From assembly GCF_964340395.1 (NCBI RefSeq), contig NC_135566.1, positions 20,011,297 to 20,075,296 of the forward strand: a stretch of DNA of 64,000 nucleotides. The letters run 5' to 3'. Numbering within the stretch: the first letter of the stretch is position 1; each line of letters opens with the position of its first letter. Source of the stretch: Glandiceps talaboti (Eukaryota > Hemichordata > Enteropneusta > Spengelidae). Shown in pieces: positions 1 through 21,339 of this stretch. Position numbers and translations under genes: made by a program. The notes under the pieces are model-generated. The model saw only the letters and a program-made list of their open reading frames with translations, did not search any database and was not told where the DNA came from.

Positions 1-252
1 TTAACTTTACCAAAGTCAGGTCTCCTACCTCTGTGTGTTGCGGGTTTAGATCTCAAACCCAGTGATTTTATCGTGTTCCATACAGGAGAGGGTAATTTTG
101 AGACACAGGGTTTCAACAGGTGCAGGAATGAGCTGCTGTACTGCATTCTTGACAGGTGGATCAGAAGAACTTATGAATGACAATAGGCGGAAAAATACTG
201 AAAACTAAGGAGCTCTTTGGAGGCTGCCACAAGGCGCACGTCCAGCTGCATC

Positions 253-296
253 TATGTATGTATGTATGTATGTATGTATGTATGTATGTATGTATG

Positions 297-338
<42 letters not shown>

Positions 339-490
339 GGTGTTTATGTATGTATGTATGTATGTATGTATGTATGTATGTATGTATGTATGTATGTGTG
401 TGTGTGTATGTATGTATGTATGTATGTATGTATGTATGTATGTATGTATGTATGTATGTATGTATGTATGTGTGTGTGTATGTATGTATA

Positions 491-525
<35 letters not shown>

Positions 526-530
526 GTGTG

Positions 531-560
<30 letters not shown>
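253..560. repeat. (TATG)n microsatellite with TG and TA interruptions
   Basis: About 300 bases of almost uninterrupted ATGT tetranucleotide repeat, broken by a short AAATAGG island and a few TGTG and TATA variants. The long Met-Tyr-Val-Cys reading frames across it, on both strands, are repeat artefacts and not genes. Confidence 0.97.
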
Positions 561-561
<1 letters not shown>

Positions 562-605
562 GCCTTCCTGACTAACTCCCTGTATCTCTGTGTCGCTGAC
601 CGTCC

Positions 606-743
<138 letters not shown>

Positions 744-1675
744 CTATAACCATAAGATGTTTATCAACGACGTATGCATCTTTGAAATGCGACTATAACA
801 AAATATTATGATGCTTCTAGTTGATATATTACAGATTTCAATAATTAACCAATCATTTGGGATATATCATTTTATTTATCAAAGTTGATTCAATATCATT
901 TTACAATTTCATTTCCTTATAAAGTAGTATTTAATGCGATAGATGGATATCGTATAGAACAGATTTACCTACTCAGTTAATATTTGATCACTGCTGCCTA
1001 GCCTTAGATCAAGATAAGAACAAACCTATAAAAATCTACAAATTCGCGTTCGGGTTCTGTCTTTATGAATATATTCAAATGAAGCCCATAGCCCCCACCC
1101 CCCAGTGTTGTATTCCTAACTCTTATAAAATATTCTCCATAATTAGATGTCATTCATTTGTTATACCTGGAATTATATCATAATGTAGTGTGTTTAGAGA
1201 AATAAAGGCAATGATTAAAGCAATTCTTTCAAGTGTCATCATTGTTATATTCGCAATAAATCTTTCACTTATCTTACACTTCAGTTCATTTATTTCACAA
1301 TGTACTATAATTGCAATATTTTGAATCATTCAAAGGTCGGTCTTTCATGATACTCTACCCTCATTACAAGATGGTATTTTAGTGTGCTGCTCATTACAAT
1401 TTTATTCAATATTATCAACAATTTCCTGTGTACATGTCGATGTCATGCTACAATAGTCCAAAGAAAACAATTATCAGTAGTTTGGTTCTATCAACTTATA
1501 TTTAGTTTTGTCATAAAGCATTTAACATTTCAAAGCTCATATTCGTTTTATAAGGCAATATTATATTCGTTTAACAAGGCATTCAAAATGAAATTCTGTT
1601 TGCCCTACTTTCAAGTATAAACTGTTGTTGCCTCATGATAAAAGTGATACTATATCGCTCAATAAAAAATGGTCT

Positions 1676-1831
1676 CCATCAACCTCTAGGCATTCTTCTC
1701 TCCAATACATCAACCTCTAGGCATTCTTCTCTCCAATACATCAACCTCTAGGCATTCTGCTCTCCAATACACCAACCTCTAGGCATTCTTCTCTCCAATA
1801 CATCAACCTCTAGGCATTCTTCTCTCCAATA
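1676..1831. repeat. 31-bp minisatellite, five copies
   Basis: Five head-to-tail copies of a 31-base unit containing CAACCTCTAGGCATTC and CTCTCCAATA. Only two substitutions are visible among the units (TTC to TGC, and ATC to ACC), so the array is young or homogenised. No reading frame is preserved through it. Confidence 0.95.
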
Positions 1832-2353
1832 CATCAACACACCATTAACCACTTCCGGTGATATACATTTCCTTACATTCAGTGTTTGACTCAGTAAGTC
1901 TAAAAGCTTATCACGCTCATCAGACTCTTCATCGAAGCATTTGGTAACATTTAAATCGAAATAAGTATTTTTAATTTCTAAGGCTTGGTCATTAATATCC
2001 TAAGTAATACCTACTTTACACTTGATGCCCCGGGAAAACACAAGGTATCTGAGGTCATTGTATTGATGTTTGAAATAGTTAAACGATTTTTCAGTCCCTC
2101 CGGTGTACAAAAACAAACACGCTTAGTGTTTAAAACTGCACTAGCTTCTCCTTGGCCATTTTTAGAATTCATTTGTTACCGATGTTGAATCACCTATCGG
2201 TAAAGCTGTGTCAAACTGTATATACAACATGGTCAAGGAACATTATAATGAATTTGTACTTTACAGTAGGAACCCTAACATCAGTGTCTTCATCGACAGA
2301 ACACATTCATATTTCCACATACGTGGCGATCACTGTTACTAAAGTATGACTAA

Positions 2354-4380
2354 GGGACCGGTCAGTTTCTCCAGCCTGGGGGGGGGGCGGGGAGGTGGAT
2401 TCTTAAATCGGGCCGACAAAAAGTCACTGACCCCCCTATCTGTAAAACCCAAAACAGGCTGACCCCCCCTATCACTTAATTCTAAAACATGATGACCCCC
2501 CCCCCCCCATATATGATATTCGCATGAGTGACAGGTATTTTTTTGATCGTGACTCAGTGTGGACTGCTTGACTGTCTTGCATCTACTTTATAAGATCCCG
2601 GGTTAGCACTATCATAATTATAATTATTGACTACACAGGGTAAATATATTTGAAAAGGAGTTTAATAGCATCTTGACAGTGAAAGGTAGGGGGAAAGCTT
2701 GAGAAGGGAATATGTACAGCTGTCATGGGGGGGGGGGGTCCTAGGGGGTCTCCCCCTAGAAGCCCAGGAGGTTTTTAAGTCTGAAAAGTCAATTTTGAGA
2801 CTATTCAGACATTTTTAGAAAATAATTTCCAAGCTTTACAAGACAGCACCAACATGTAAAAAGCAACTACATAAGGTTGAAATATTTTTGAAATATAGTT
2901 TGATAGGATCTTGACAGTAAGAGGTAGGGGGGAGATCTTGAGACTGGGATGTTTACACCTCATGGGGGGGGGGGGTCCTAGGGGGTATCCCCCTAGAAGC
3001 CCCGGAGGTTTTTTCCCTGAAAAGTCAATTTTGAGACTATTCAGACCCTTTCAGACAATAATTTCCAAGCCTTACAAGACAACACCAACATGTAAAAAAC
3101 AACCACATAGAGTTGAAATACTTTTGAAATATACTTTGATAGCATCTTGACAGTAAGAGGGGAAGAGCCTGAGACTGGGATATGTCCACCTCATGCGGGG
3201 GGGGGGGGTCTGAGGGGGTCTCCCTCTAGAAGCCCTGAAGGATTTTTACTCTTATAGCCAATATTTACGCTATTTAGACCCTTCAAGCAATAACTTAATC
3301 CATGCTTTACAAGACAGCAAGTATCAGAAACTATTCTTTATAACTTACACTAAGGGTTGAAATATGTTCTTAAAAAGTTAAATGGCATCATTATATACAT
3401 ATATCGTATCATTGGTAGGGGAGATTTGGAGATTAAGGCAATTTTAGCCAACTTGGCAAACATTTCACATCTTGACAAGACAATATCATCTCAAATTAGA
3501 ATAGGGTGAAAATATTTAAGAAAAGTTTAATACCATTATGACAGTAAAAAGGTTGTTGGTGCATCTGATTGTTGGTTGAATGCATGAGTGACCTCTGGGG
3601 GTGAGGAAGTCCTAGGGGTTTCCCCCCTGGCAGATATGGAGTTTTTTGCTTGAGATACTAAGGCAATGTTTAGGTTATTCATAACCTTTGACGTAATATT
3701 TCCAAGCTTCGAAAAGCTAACCTAAATGTACGTTTTAAATGAGTTTCCTATATCACATAAAATAGACATGTAACATTAGTATAGGGGCATTAATATATGT
3801 ATAATAAAGTCATCGGTATGTTAGAGAACTTTAGGTGGTCATACCTAGTGTATAATAGAAACTGGAATCTGATGAGATGTGGTGATTTGTAGTGTCAATA
3901 ACATGACGAGTAGAACAATTTAGATTAACTTCATTTATAAACTATCTATGAAAATTACCATTACGAAACCTTCAAGTCACAAGTTCACTTTTGCCCCAAA
4001 CTGCAATATAAGTGAAGCATTGATTGTGAAACAGCCAAGCATTTACATGACATGTTCTGTAACTAGTGTGGTAGCTAGGTAATACATGTATATGTATATG
4101 TATAGTTATGTTTGAACTAATAAGTAATATTAAAGAATTCATGTAAGAAACAGGGACAAGAACAAATATTGACATGTACCACATTTCAGACAAGGCTATA
4201 TGCCATTGTAAAAAGGATTTTTTTCTTCCATCACAATTTAAAACACAATGACCCCCCCCCCTATCCACAACTTTCAAAACAGCATGACCCCCCTACTGCC
4301 AATTTCAAAAACAGGGTGACCCCCCCCCCTACCAATCCACCGCCCCCCCCCCCCCCAGGCCGAAGAAACTGACCGGTCCC
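2354..4380. mobile_element. Harbinger-like non-autonomous element 1, TAA target-site duplication
   Basis: The two ends are inverted copies: GGGACCGGTCAGTTTCT at the left, and AGAAACTGACCGGTCCC at the right, each followed inward by a GCC-plus-G-run segment. The ends are flanked by TAA on both sides (2351-2353 and 4381-4383). Subterminally, both sides carry several short units in which TGA is followed by a long run of C. A TWA duplication and ends beginning GGG fit the PIF/Harbinger superfamily (established knowledge). No transposase frame is present, so the element is a non-autonomous derivative. Two shorter relatives lie at 49397-50187 and 51110-52472. Confidence 0.75.
2640..3260. repeat. ~237-bp diverged tandem repeat inside element 1
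   Basis: Three consecutive diverged units are aligned by the shared string ATCTTGACAGT near 2671, 2909 and 3145 (periods 238 and 236). Each carries a G run, then TCC(T)AGGGGGT, then CCCCTAGAAGCCC. A fourth, more diverged unit starts near 3535. The array makes up much of the interior of the 2-kb element. Confidence 0.8.
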
Positions 4381-4609
4381 TAAGCTTGTATTTCAATATT
4401 CGTCTCCGAGTTATTTTTTTAATGTATGTGACAGCTATGACATATAATTTATGTGAAAATGCTGTCACAATAATGATGGCAGATTTGGAAATTAGTAAAA
4501 CACCATGAACTATTCCCGCATTCTCTAGGTCAAATCTCTGGCTACATGTCTACTTGTCCGTATCTCCACCTGTTCTTGTTCACCATTGTTCGTAAGGATT
4601 CTACGACAA

Positions 4610-4611
4610 TC

Positions 4612-4663
<52 letters not shown>
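4610..4663. repeat. (GTCT)n microsatellite downstream of decarboxylase copy A
   Basis: This tetranucleotide run lies about 60 bases beyond the stop codon of copy A. The reverse-complement array sits at the equivalent place after copy B (36832-36897), and the unique sequence on both sides is also shared, so the array predates the A/B duplication. Confidence 0.93.
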
Positions 4664-4725
4664 GCCACTCTTTCTATCTTTCAATCTCCCCTTCCTTCTC
4701 CCCTCCCCAGACGTGTCGTGCTGTG

Positions 4726-12523
<7,798 letters not shown>

Positions 12524-12904
12524 TTTGGATACTGAAGAAGTTCTGGTTTCATAGGAACAGTATATGTTATAATTAGCATTACGAAATATCGTTTACAAAT
12601 ACATTTACATAAAATATTGGATTAATGAGTCATATACGACTGAGCGGGAAAGATTAATTTAAGTCTTTCTCCCCTGTACGATGACACACTTAATGCCGTG
12701 ACATGTGAGATCCATAGATTGTTGGAATTGTGAAATGATCAAATAAATTAAAGTTTTCTTTCCTCCAGAGATGTTGATTTGTAGAGCAGTGCTCAAAAAA
12801 GGTCCACGGTGCAGTACGGTTAGGGTTTATTGTAATGTTAACATGATTACCTTCCTAAGGTCCAAGGAGGTTATGTTGTACTGATCTATATTCTGTACGT
12901 CTAT

Positions 12905-12952
12905 CTGTATGTATGTATGTATGTATGTATGTATGTATGTATGTATGTATGT
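12905..12952. repeat. (TATG)n microsatellite
   Basis: A short tetranucleotide array upstream of copy A. The surrounding spacer, 12600-13930, otherwise contains only C-rich runs (13099-13130 and 13211-13224) and no recognisable gene. Confidence 0.9.
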
Positions 12953-13935
12953 CTGTGAACACGATATCTTACAAACTGAAATAAACGATAGGTTCGACAG
13001 TATGTAAATTATGCCATATTTATCACAAAATAAACACCAGGTGTAATCCTTTCTCTGCCATCAGAACTAGTAAATTATACACCCCATTCCACCCTCAACC
13101 CCCCCCCCCCAAAAAAAAATACCCCCCCCCTAAATTACGACTGTCAATGGAGTCAAGGTTCTGAAACGTGTGTTGTGAATAACAAATTTATGTTCGGAGT
13201 CAAAGTATCCCCCCCCCCACCCCCAGCATTGAGGCCATGTGTTGTAATAATCACAAACGTACTTTTGCATCCATTAAATCATGTGGTATTTAAAAAATTC
13301 ACTTTTTATTAGTCTATACATATATGCCATCTTCTAATTATTTAGTACAGGGTGCTAAACAAATCACGTTTCTATGTGTAAATTGCATGTAGTTATTTGT
13401 AAATGTCTATACATTGTGGCTAAAGATATTTTGTCAAGTATAATATTTAACCATTGATCAAAAATTTGTAATTTTATGACTGATTCATAAATAATGTTAT
13501 TATAATATTTGTTTTCATAAGTTATTATTTGTTTGTGATTTGGTTTCATAAAGCCAATGTTGGCACGATACAACCTGTTATTTTACGTTTATAGCCAAAA
13601 ATAAAAAATATGTTAGTTTCCGATAACATGACTTTAGACAATAGGGTAGGTAGGTCAGGATTTTCTTTTCTTTTACATTTTATTTTTTACCCATTGGTCA
13701 CAATACGTCCGTAACAGTTGATGAGGTGTAAAAAAGTAAACGAAGTCAACTGTGTGAATCAGAAGTAGACATTACAAACACAATATGCAGACTGTGCTGT
13801 TATAGGCTGAAATGAGTAACCAAAGATAAGTTGGCAAGAAAATCTACAGAGCAATAGAAGTACATTGTCATAATTTTACCTTTTTTCATGTAAAAAATAT
13901 GTAGGGTCGGTGGGTTAGGGCTAAAAAAAAGTTGT

Positions 13936-14795
13936 GTGGTTCCGGTTACCCGACCCCACCTAGATTTTCACTGCCGACCCTAAACTTTTTTTTATGTAAT
14001 CGAGAATAAAAATAATAAAATCGCGAAAGTTATGAAGTCTCGCGAGAAATAGTGATATTTAATTATATTCGGGACGCCATCGCTGTCAGACCGGATCTAA
14101 ACTGTGCCATTCCATTAGAACTGTCCTATTATGGTGCTGGCATCGGACGTCATTACATTTGTGTGGCACTGGTATGAGGTGCGGAAACTGACATCAATTT
14201 AAAAAGACTATATAAACTCTTCCAATCTGTAATGCCTTTACACCTGATGGGAAGAAATCAATAACACAGAGACCATATGGAAAACAACGGAAAACATAAC
14301 TACCTGAACTAGACACTCGCACATGAAACGAAAAATACTTACAAAAATAAAAGATAAAAATCTACCTATCCCCACCTATTCTAAATTGAGTGTAACCGGA
14401 ACCCCACAATGTTTTTTGTTTGGTCTTAGGCCAAATAAATACAAGTTGTTTGGTTCCGGTTACCCGACCCCACCTAGTTTTTCACGCCGACCCTAAACTT
14501 TTTCTTCTCGTATTCGAGAAAAATAATAATAAAATCGCGAAAATCGCGAAGTCTCGCAAGAAACAGTGGGTGCGGAAACTGACATCAACTTAAAAAATAA
14601 AACAATATAAAACTATTCTTCCAATCTGTAATGGCTGTACATCTGATAGGAAGGAAAAAAGCAACACGGAGACCATTTGGAAAACAATGGAAAACTTGAA
14701 CTAGACACTCACACATGAAAAAAATATAATAAAATAAAATAAAAAATCTACCTACCCCCACCTATTTTAAAATTGAATGTTATCGGAACCACACA
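13936..14795. mobile_element. Two tandem MITE copies with GGTTCCGGTTAC-type inverted ends
   Basis: The first copy runs from TGGTTCCGGTTACCCGACC (about 13937) to TGTAACCGGAACC (about 14403). The second runs from TTGGTTCCGGTTACCCGACC (about 14450) to TGTTATCGGAACC (about 14790). Each has inverted termini and a shared interior that includes TCGCGAAGTCTCGC and GACCATNTGGAAAACAA(C/T)GG. Weaker outer copies of GTTTCCGATAA (about 13616) and TTATCGGAAAC (about 14811) suggest nested insertion. No transposase frame is visible. The superfamily is undetermined because no clear target duplication can be read. Confidence 0.65.
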
Positions 14796-15604
14796 TTTCT
14801 TTCTACCCTTTATCGGAAACATACTATTTTTTTTTATTTGACCTTACGTATAACGTGATTGGTTGATACAAAAGAGGGCGTCCTTTGTATCATGATCTAA
14901 TACACATTACTGAACATTCAAACGTCACTGTGTTTTATTGTATATTTCAACACATGGCATGATATAATCAAAGGAACCCTGCTTTCATATAATTAGGCCA
15001 AATCAACGTTGCCGTCAGAACTTGGTTGTGTGTATTTGTCACAACAAATATTTACAGCAAATAAAGTGGCTATGTAGGACACTGTTTGTGGAAATATGCA
15101 CTCAGAGAAGTCTTTGTCCTACTCATCTAGCGTGAAGATAAGCTTATTGCCTGTGTACAGTTCAAATTCGGGTGAATATACAGAATATGTAAAATAATGC
15201 ATGGTTCAAGATAAAGAACAATAGAAAATAGTTTTTCTGATACCTTATGGCCTTTAAAATGGTTCTAGACAGTTTACTATTTTACTCATAAACGTGGGCA
15301 GGAATATTCTGCACAGGTCACAATTATGGAATAAGAAAATACAATTTAACAAGATACACCAGACCAGACAATAATTATCAGTAGTTTAGTCGATTTATAT
15401 GTAATCAGTTTGCTAGCAATATCTGCGCAGTCTCGTGGTTTCATTAGGAGAGGAACCATAGTGAAGTAGATCAGAGACATGTTTGAGTTCTCTGGGCCCA
15501 TGTTTCCAGAGTTGCTGCGTTACGTATATACTGATCCAATTCTCTTATTATTGTCCCATTGAAACACGAGAATGATATGTCCATGGTTACTGCCTCATGG
15601 TTAC

Positions 15605-16024
15605 TGTCGCACAAGCTCAATAAACGAACATAGTTCGTTTAGGACAAAAACCCCTCCCCCTCCCCCTAAACGAACATTCACAAGTGCGACATCACACTTT
15701 TATATATGATGTAAACCATGATGAACATTGTAGCAGTCACGCCATGAAGTTCCAACCTTACGAACCCGTTTAATGAGATGATGGTAAACACATCAAAATA
15801 TTACCGTAAATTCAGCACTGTATGTCACATTACAAGTAATTTTGTATCACCTTATCAACATCTCAGTAGTAAACACATTAGCTTTTAGCATTGAAGGAGT
15901 GAAAGTTTTCGAAACTTGGTTAGAAGTGCGAAAATGAAGTTCATCAATCTCATTGACACCAGACCCCTGCCCCCCCTCTCTCTCTCCCTAAATGAACGAA
16001 GTTCGCTTGTTGAGCTTGTGTGAC
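15605..16024. mobile_element. Foldback/MITE element with ~40-bp inverted ends
   Basis: The left end reads GTCGCACAAGCTCAA, then AACGAAC, then GTTCGTTTAGG. The right end is the inverted counterpart, with CCTAAATGAACGAAG, then GCTTGTTGAGCTTGTGTGAC. Each arm itself contains a small palindrome (AACGAAC...GTTCGTT). The interior, about 340 bases, is non-coding. The right end stops three bases before the next element. Confidence 0.65.
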
Positions 16025-16027
16025 ATT

Positions 16028-16445
<418 letters not shown>

Positions 16446-17156
16446 TTATTCAAATTGCAACTGATTGGCACGATCGACAGTTCGCATACATAGACTCTGA
16501 ACCCTAAAGCTTCACCCCCACATGACTTCATCAGCTGATGATAGAACAGAACTAGGTCACGCACGATAAAACCAAGCTGTTCAAGCGTATAGTTAATTCG
16601 ACCTTGACCTTAAATTCACTGAACAACTTTGTAAAAACTTCTAGAAAGAATACATGAAAAACAACATACGCACCTATATTCTCGGTGATAATGACACAAG
16701 GCATATGTCAGTGTGCTCACATGGTCACAGGGGATGGAAAGCCTATTATGCGCTGATGACGTTTACCCATAACTCTCTCTGATTCTCGGGCATTTAATAT
16801 AGCTCCTTCATGGGGGCAGACAAATCCCACCAAAGTACATGGTTTTGTGAAAATATTTTTGTTATTTTTACCTTCCGAAAGGGAAGGATATGTTATGATT
16901 TTGAAATGGGTATGTCCACACCCAAATAACTGTACGACTATTGATTGATGTGGCATTGTCTGATTTGAAGGATGGCCCTCTGGATAGCCAAGACTAGATT
17001 ATGTATGGTCGGTGTATTTCCCGAAAGTGATTGATCATGATTATCGACGTAATGCATCATTTAAGATTAGTTTTGAGTGTTGCCATGGTAACATTTAAAC
17101 TTTGTCTATCACTCTCTATGTTTAAATATTGCGACCTGTTAACTAGATATAGTATT

Positions 17157-17216
<60 letters not shown>
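17157..17216. repeat. (TA)n microsatellite, left of hammerhead palindrome
   Basis: Thirty TA units lie about 60 bases before the inverted repeat that carries the hammerhead. The region 16446-17156 between this array and the MITE shows no gene. Confidence 0.96.
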
Positions 17217-17219
<3 letters not shown>

Positions 17220-17274
17220 GACTGGATGTAGATAAAACCACATAAAAGTGCTCAATACGGGTAGTAGAGCGAAT

Positions 17275-17601
<327 letters not shown>

Positions 17602-17679
17602 TGACTACGAATATCAGGCAAATTAGGGCCACGCACGCAAACCAATCCAGAACAGAGAGTACGTGTGAATTTTATGGTT

Positions 17680-18330
17680 GATGTATATACTATACCAAAT
17701 TATATGAAATTTTAAGTTTGCATTCTTAAGATATAGCCTAATTACCGAAAAGCATTAATTATGCAAATTTCTCATTAAGCTAACCTCCATCAACAAGCTT
17801 TAAAGAAGATGTGCTCTTTGTTATGTTTGATTTATGATGTACCACAATATATGAAATTTGAAGCTTGCCGGGTAAAATATGGTCTAATTATCAAAAGTCA
17901 ATAATTATACAAATAACTTATTACTATCAAAAACTATAATAAAAAAACTATGTCAAAAGGCCATAGAGGATATGTGTGTGCTTTGTATTGGTTGGTGTAT
18001 CTGCCAGATTATATAGAATTTGAAGTATGCATACTTAAGATATAATGGCTTATTTACTACAGATATTAATTATTCAAATTACTCATTAACAGTAAACTCT
18101 ATGTTATCAAACTTCATAGCACATTGTAATGGTTGATATATGTACCAAATTATATCACATGTAAAGCTTCATTCTTAAGACACTGCCTAATTGCCGAAAA
18201 TGCAAATGGTTATTAAAACTTCAAAGGACAGGTGCGCATTTTTATTGGTAGCTATGAACCAAATTACATGGAAATTGAAGCTTGCATTCTTAACAAGTAA
18301 AAAAGGCAGATATAAGATATTACGAACGCA
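17680..18330. repeat. Diverged tandem repeat, unit ~140-160 bp
   Basis: About four degenerate units share the order: GTACCAAATTATATGAAATTT, then GAAG(C/T)TTGC, then CTTAAGATATAGCCTAATTA, then CATTAAC. A single related unit recurs near 60985-61040 in intron 1 of copy D. It is AT-rich and non-coding. Confidence 0.6.
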
Positions 18331-18499
18331 GTTTTCATCAAAGAAAGGTGATGATCTATGTCAACTTAATATCTTTACAGGTTGACAGGGGAGTGCCATA
18401 CTTCAAAATTAGGATTAAAGGAGGGTCAAATTTTACTTCGACTCATTGTATTGTCTATTTTTGCATTAATTTTGCGATTTTGGCATCTCAGCGCTGCTA

Positions 18500-19860
18500 C
18501 CACACTACATGTGTGCATTCCCCTTGTTTTTCATTACCTCAGCTCTGCCCGTCACATTTAAATATCAAATAGCGTCTGAAATTACAAGGAATTGCCTGAT
18601 TTTAATAATTGTACCTAAAGGTCAAGGTCATAAAGGAAAGCGTGTACCAAAATGGGACAGAATTTGAATGGAGTCTCTATGTACTTCTGTTCAGTTAAGG
18701 AGTTAATTATATCTTTTACTACATATGGCCACCATTAAGTAAGTGGTACATGGATACCACCAGTAATAGTCTCCACTTCCCTGGACTAAAAACTAGCAAT
18801 TTGTACAGTAGCCCAGGAATTATCATACACAGCAACCAAATTTGAGTGTCTACACCAAAATTATCAAATATGACCTGCTGCACTGATATCATTTAATTTG
18901 AACTCTCTTCGTGGTCAAATTCCTACAAGTCGCAATGTCTGTTGTGCCATAGATGCCTCTCTCCAGTGACTATGTTTGTACGATATTCTTATATATTGCC
19001 TAGTGTATAGTTGTCATTCTAAACTTTCAAGACATGTTCATAAATACACAAATGATATCATTTTACTTTGTATAGGCTGGACTGCTACCATTTATGATTG
19101 TTGGGACACTTTGTACGACTGAGGTTGGCTCTATACACCAGATTGCTGAAGTGGTGGAGGAACACAATCTGTGGTTTCATGTGGATGCAGCGTATTTTTT
19201 GTCTTGGTGGATGAATACAAACCTTATTTCAAGGGGGAGAATAGAGCAGTCCCAATCGTCATCGACCCACATAAAAGTAACTTGTTTTTAAACACTTAGA
19301 CGTACTTGTAACATATATCGCGTCTGTTCTATTAGGGGATACAATACTCACTCCACGTTTTAGAATTAAATATCCTACAAACATCAGACCCAGAAAAAAC
19401 TCTTGGTTTCATTGATATACATTTATGGCTCCCACAAACACACCTGAGTACTAGTGTGATGTATTAATACTATGAATGGATTCTGTTAGATTGGGGATCG
19501 GAGAGGGTAGATTTTCCAGCTGTTGATTTCGAAGACGTGCCTATCTTTGTTGTTAGTCGAGTCAACAATAAATCCTGCTTTTGCAGATTTCCTGTAAATT
19601 TCCTGACAAACCATCGAGACATACTTTGAATCTCGATTACAACATCTGTCATAATTTTGTATACCCTTTGTGGACAGAGATGATCTTACCATTCGTACAT
19701 TTATCTCCCCTTATCATTAAGTTTTATAACATTTGATAAAGATTGTCGAGACAAAGTTTTTAATTCCCTTTCATATTCAGTACTGTTAATTACCTGCTAC
19801 ACTTTCATACTCCATTTTGTTGATATGAACTCTTTCAATCATAAATAATCAATCGTAATA
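18500..19860 (+). repeat. Segmental duplication of the copy B exon 5 region
   Basis: This block matches 32320-33675 (intron 4 end, exon 5 and intron 5 of copy B) in order and orientation over about 1.3 kb, with scattered substitutions and small indels. Shared landmarks are TTTTTCATTACCTC, the AGGTCAAGGTCAT string, GAATGGA(G/A)TCTCTAT, GATGCCTCTCTCCAGTGACT, the exon, and TTTTAGAATTAAATATCCTA. No other decarboxylase exon lies next to it. Confidence 0.85.
19076..19276 (+). pseudogene. Orphan decarboxylase exon 5 copy, broken
   Basis: Still bordered by AG and GT, this exon encodes AGLLPFMIVGTL, HVDAAY and the codons for DPHK. Relative to copy A it lacks 9 bases (the codons for Ile-Asp-Pro) and then 7 bases right after the DAAY codons, where Gly-Gly-Phe is expected. 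The second loss shifts the frame, so the Schiff-base Lys is no longer in frame. It lies upstream of copy B exon 1, so it cannot be used by copy B, and it has no partner exons. It is probably a leftover of a third gene copy or of an unequal exchange. Confidence 0.85.
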
Positions 19861-20425
19861 CTTTCAACCCATGAATCCACAGCTGAATTGTTAATCATTT
19901 CTGTGACGCTGTACCCACCATGTCAACTGTTACAATGCAACCAACATGTGCTTCCCTGCCTAACACTGTGTTCTACCACCCCTAATTCTAAAATCGCCTT
20001 TACTTTGGCTTGCATTCCTTGTCCAATCACTCTATAATAAAAAATATTGACCTACCTACCCAATGTGATGGTTTACATATAGCGATGTTTTCCAAAGTGA
20101 CCCAATCGCCTTGAATTCGTGTTTTCCAAAATGACTCCCCCCTTCCAAATTCCAAAATGGATTTTGACATGCATGGATACATTTTCATTGACAATAAAAA
20201 GTCACTGAGGCCTGATCAGCGTCATGTGACCTTGTAAGTACATTGACGTTGTATGTGTAAATCTTGTTATCACCCGCAGTATAGGTAAGTACTAATTATG
20301 TAGTTTACCCTGGTTATATGGTATTTATTAACTTTTTGGTTTTGCCAGAAGAGGTTTTCATCTTAATATTTAGTCAATAATAAGGAACAAGAACTTGAAC
20401 TGCCTAATGTTGTCATGCATGACCT

Positions 20426-21206
20426 TGTTTTGTTGTTGATGATTATTTGGGCAGTAACTAGAGCTAAATGCCTCAATGCAAAAATGGTAGAGACTCGTTG
20501 TTGATGATTAATTGGGCAGTAACTAGAACTAAATGCCTCCATGCAACAATGGTAGAGACTCGTTGTTGATGATTAATTGGGCAGTAACTAGAACTAAATG
20601 TCTCAATGCAACATTGGTAGAGACTCGTTGCTGATGATTAATTGGGCAGTAACTAGAACTAAATGTCTCAATGCAACATTGGTAGAGACTCGTTGCTGAT
20701 GATTAATTGGGCAGTAACTAGAACTAAATGCCTCAATGCAACATTGGTAGAGACTCGTTGCTGATGATTAATTGGGCAGTAACTAGAACCAAATGCCTCA
20801 ATGCAACATTGGTAGAGACTCGTTGCTGATGATTAATTGGGCAGTAACTAGAACTAAATGTCTCAATGCAACATTGGTAGAGACTCGTTGCTGATGATTA
20901 ATTGGGCAGTAACTAGAACTAAATGCCTCAATGCAACAATGGTAGAGACTCGTTGTTGATGATTAATTGGGCAGTAACTAGAACTAAATGTCTCAATGCA
21001 ACATTGGTAGAGACTCGTTGCTGATGATTAATTGGGCAGTAACTAGAACCAAATGCCTCAATGCAACAATGGTAGAGACTCGTTGCTGATGATTAATTGG
21101 GCAGTAACTAGAACCAAATGCCTCAATGCAACAATGGTAGAGACTCGTTGTTGATGATTAATTGGGCAGTAACTAGAACCAAATGCCTCAATGCAACAAT
21201 GGTAGA
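20426..21206. repeat. 65-bp satellite, ~12 copies
   Basis: The 65-base unit contains GATTAATTGGGCAGTAACTA, AAATG(C/T)CTCAATGCAACA and TGGTAGAGACTCGTTG. Start-to-start spacing is exactly 65 in the units measured (20491, 20556, 20621). Units differ only at a few recurrent positions (TTG/CTG, GAACT/GAACC, TGCC/TGTC, ACAAT/ACATT), and the variants are shared between non-adjacent units, as expected from unequal exchange. No coding or promoter element is recognised. Confidence 0.96.
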
Positions 21207-21339
21207 GACCATTTTGCATGTTTTGTAGGACGACAGCAAATACTCTTGTAATTTTCACCGCGTTGCCTACAAAATACGGGACAAACTACTTATTTTTGGC
21301 TTACATAAAGAGAGAAAATTTAGCAGCATACGAGATTGG

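Noticed and set aside
3866-3920. CTGATGAGATG as another hammerhead core
   Set aside because: No GAAA follows within range and no stem II pairing is possible. The CTGATGA strings at 16531 and in the 65-bp satellite fail for the same reason.
20426-21206. Regularly spaced 65-bp repeats as a CRISPR array
   Set aside because: The whole unit is repeated, with no unique spacers between short repeats, and the genome is eukaryotic. It is a satellite.
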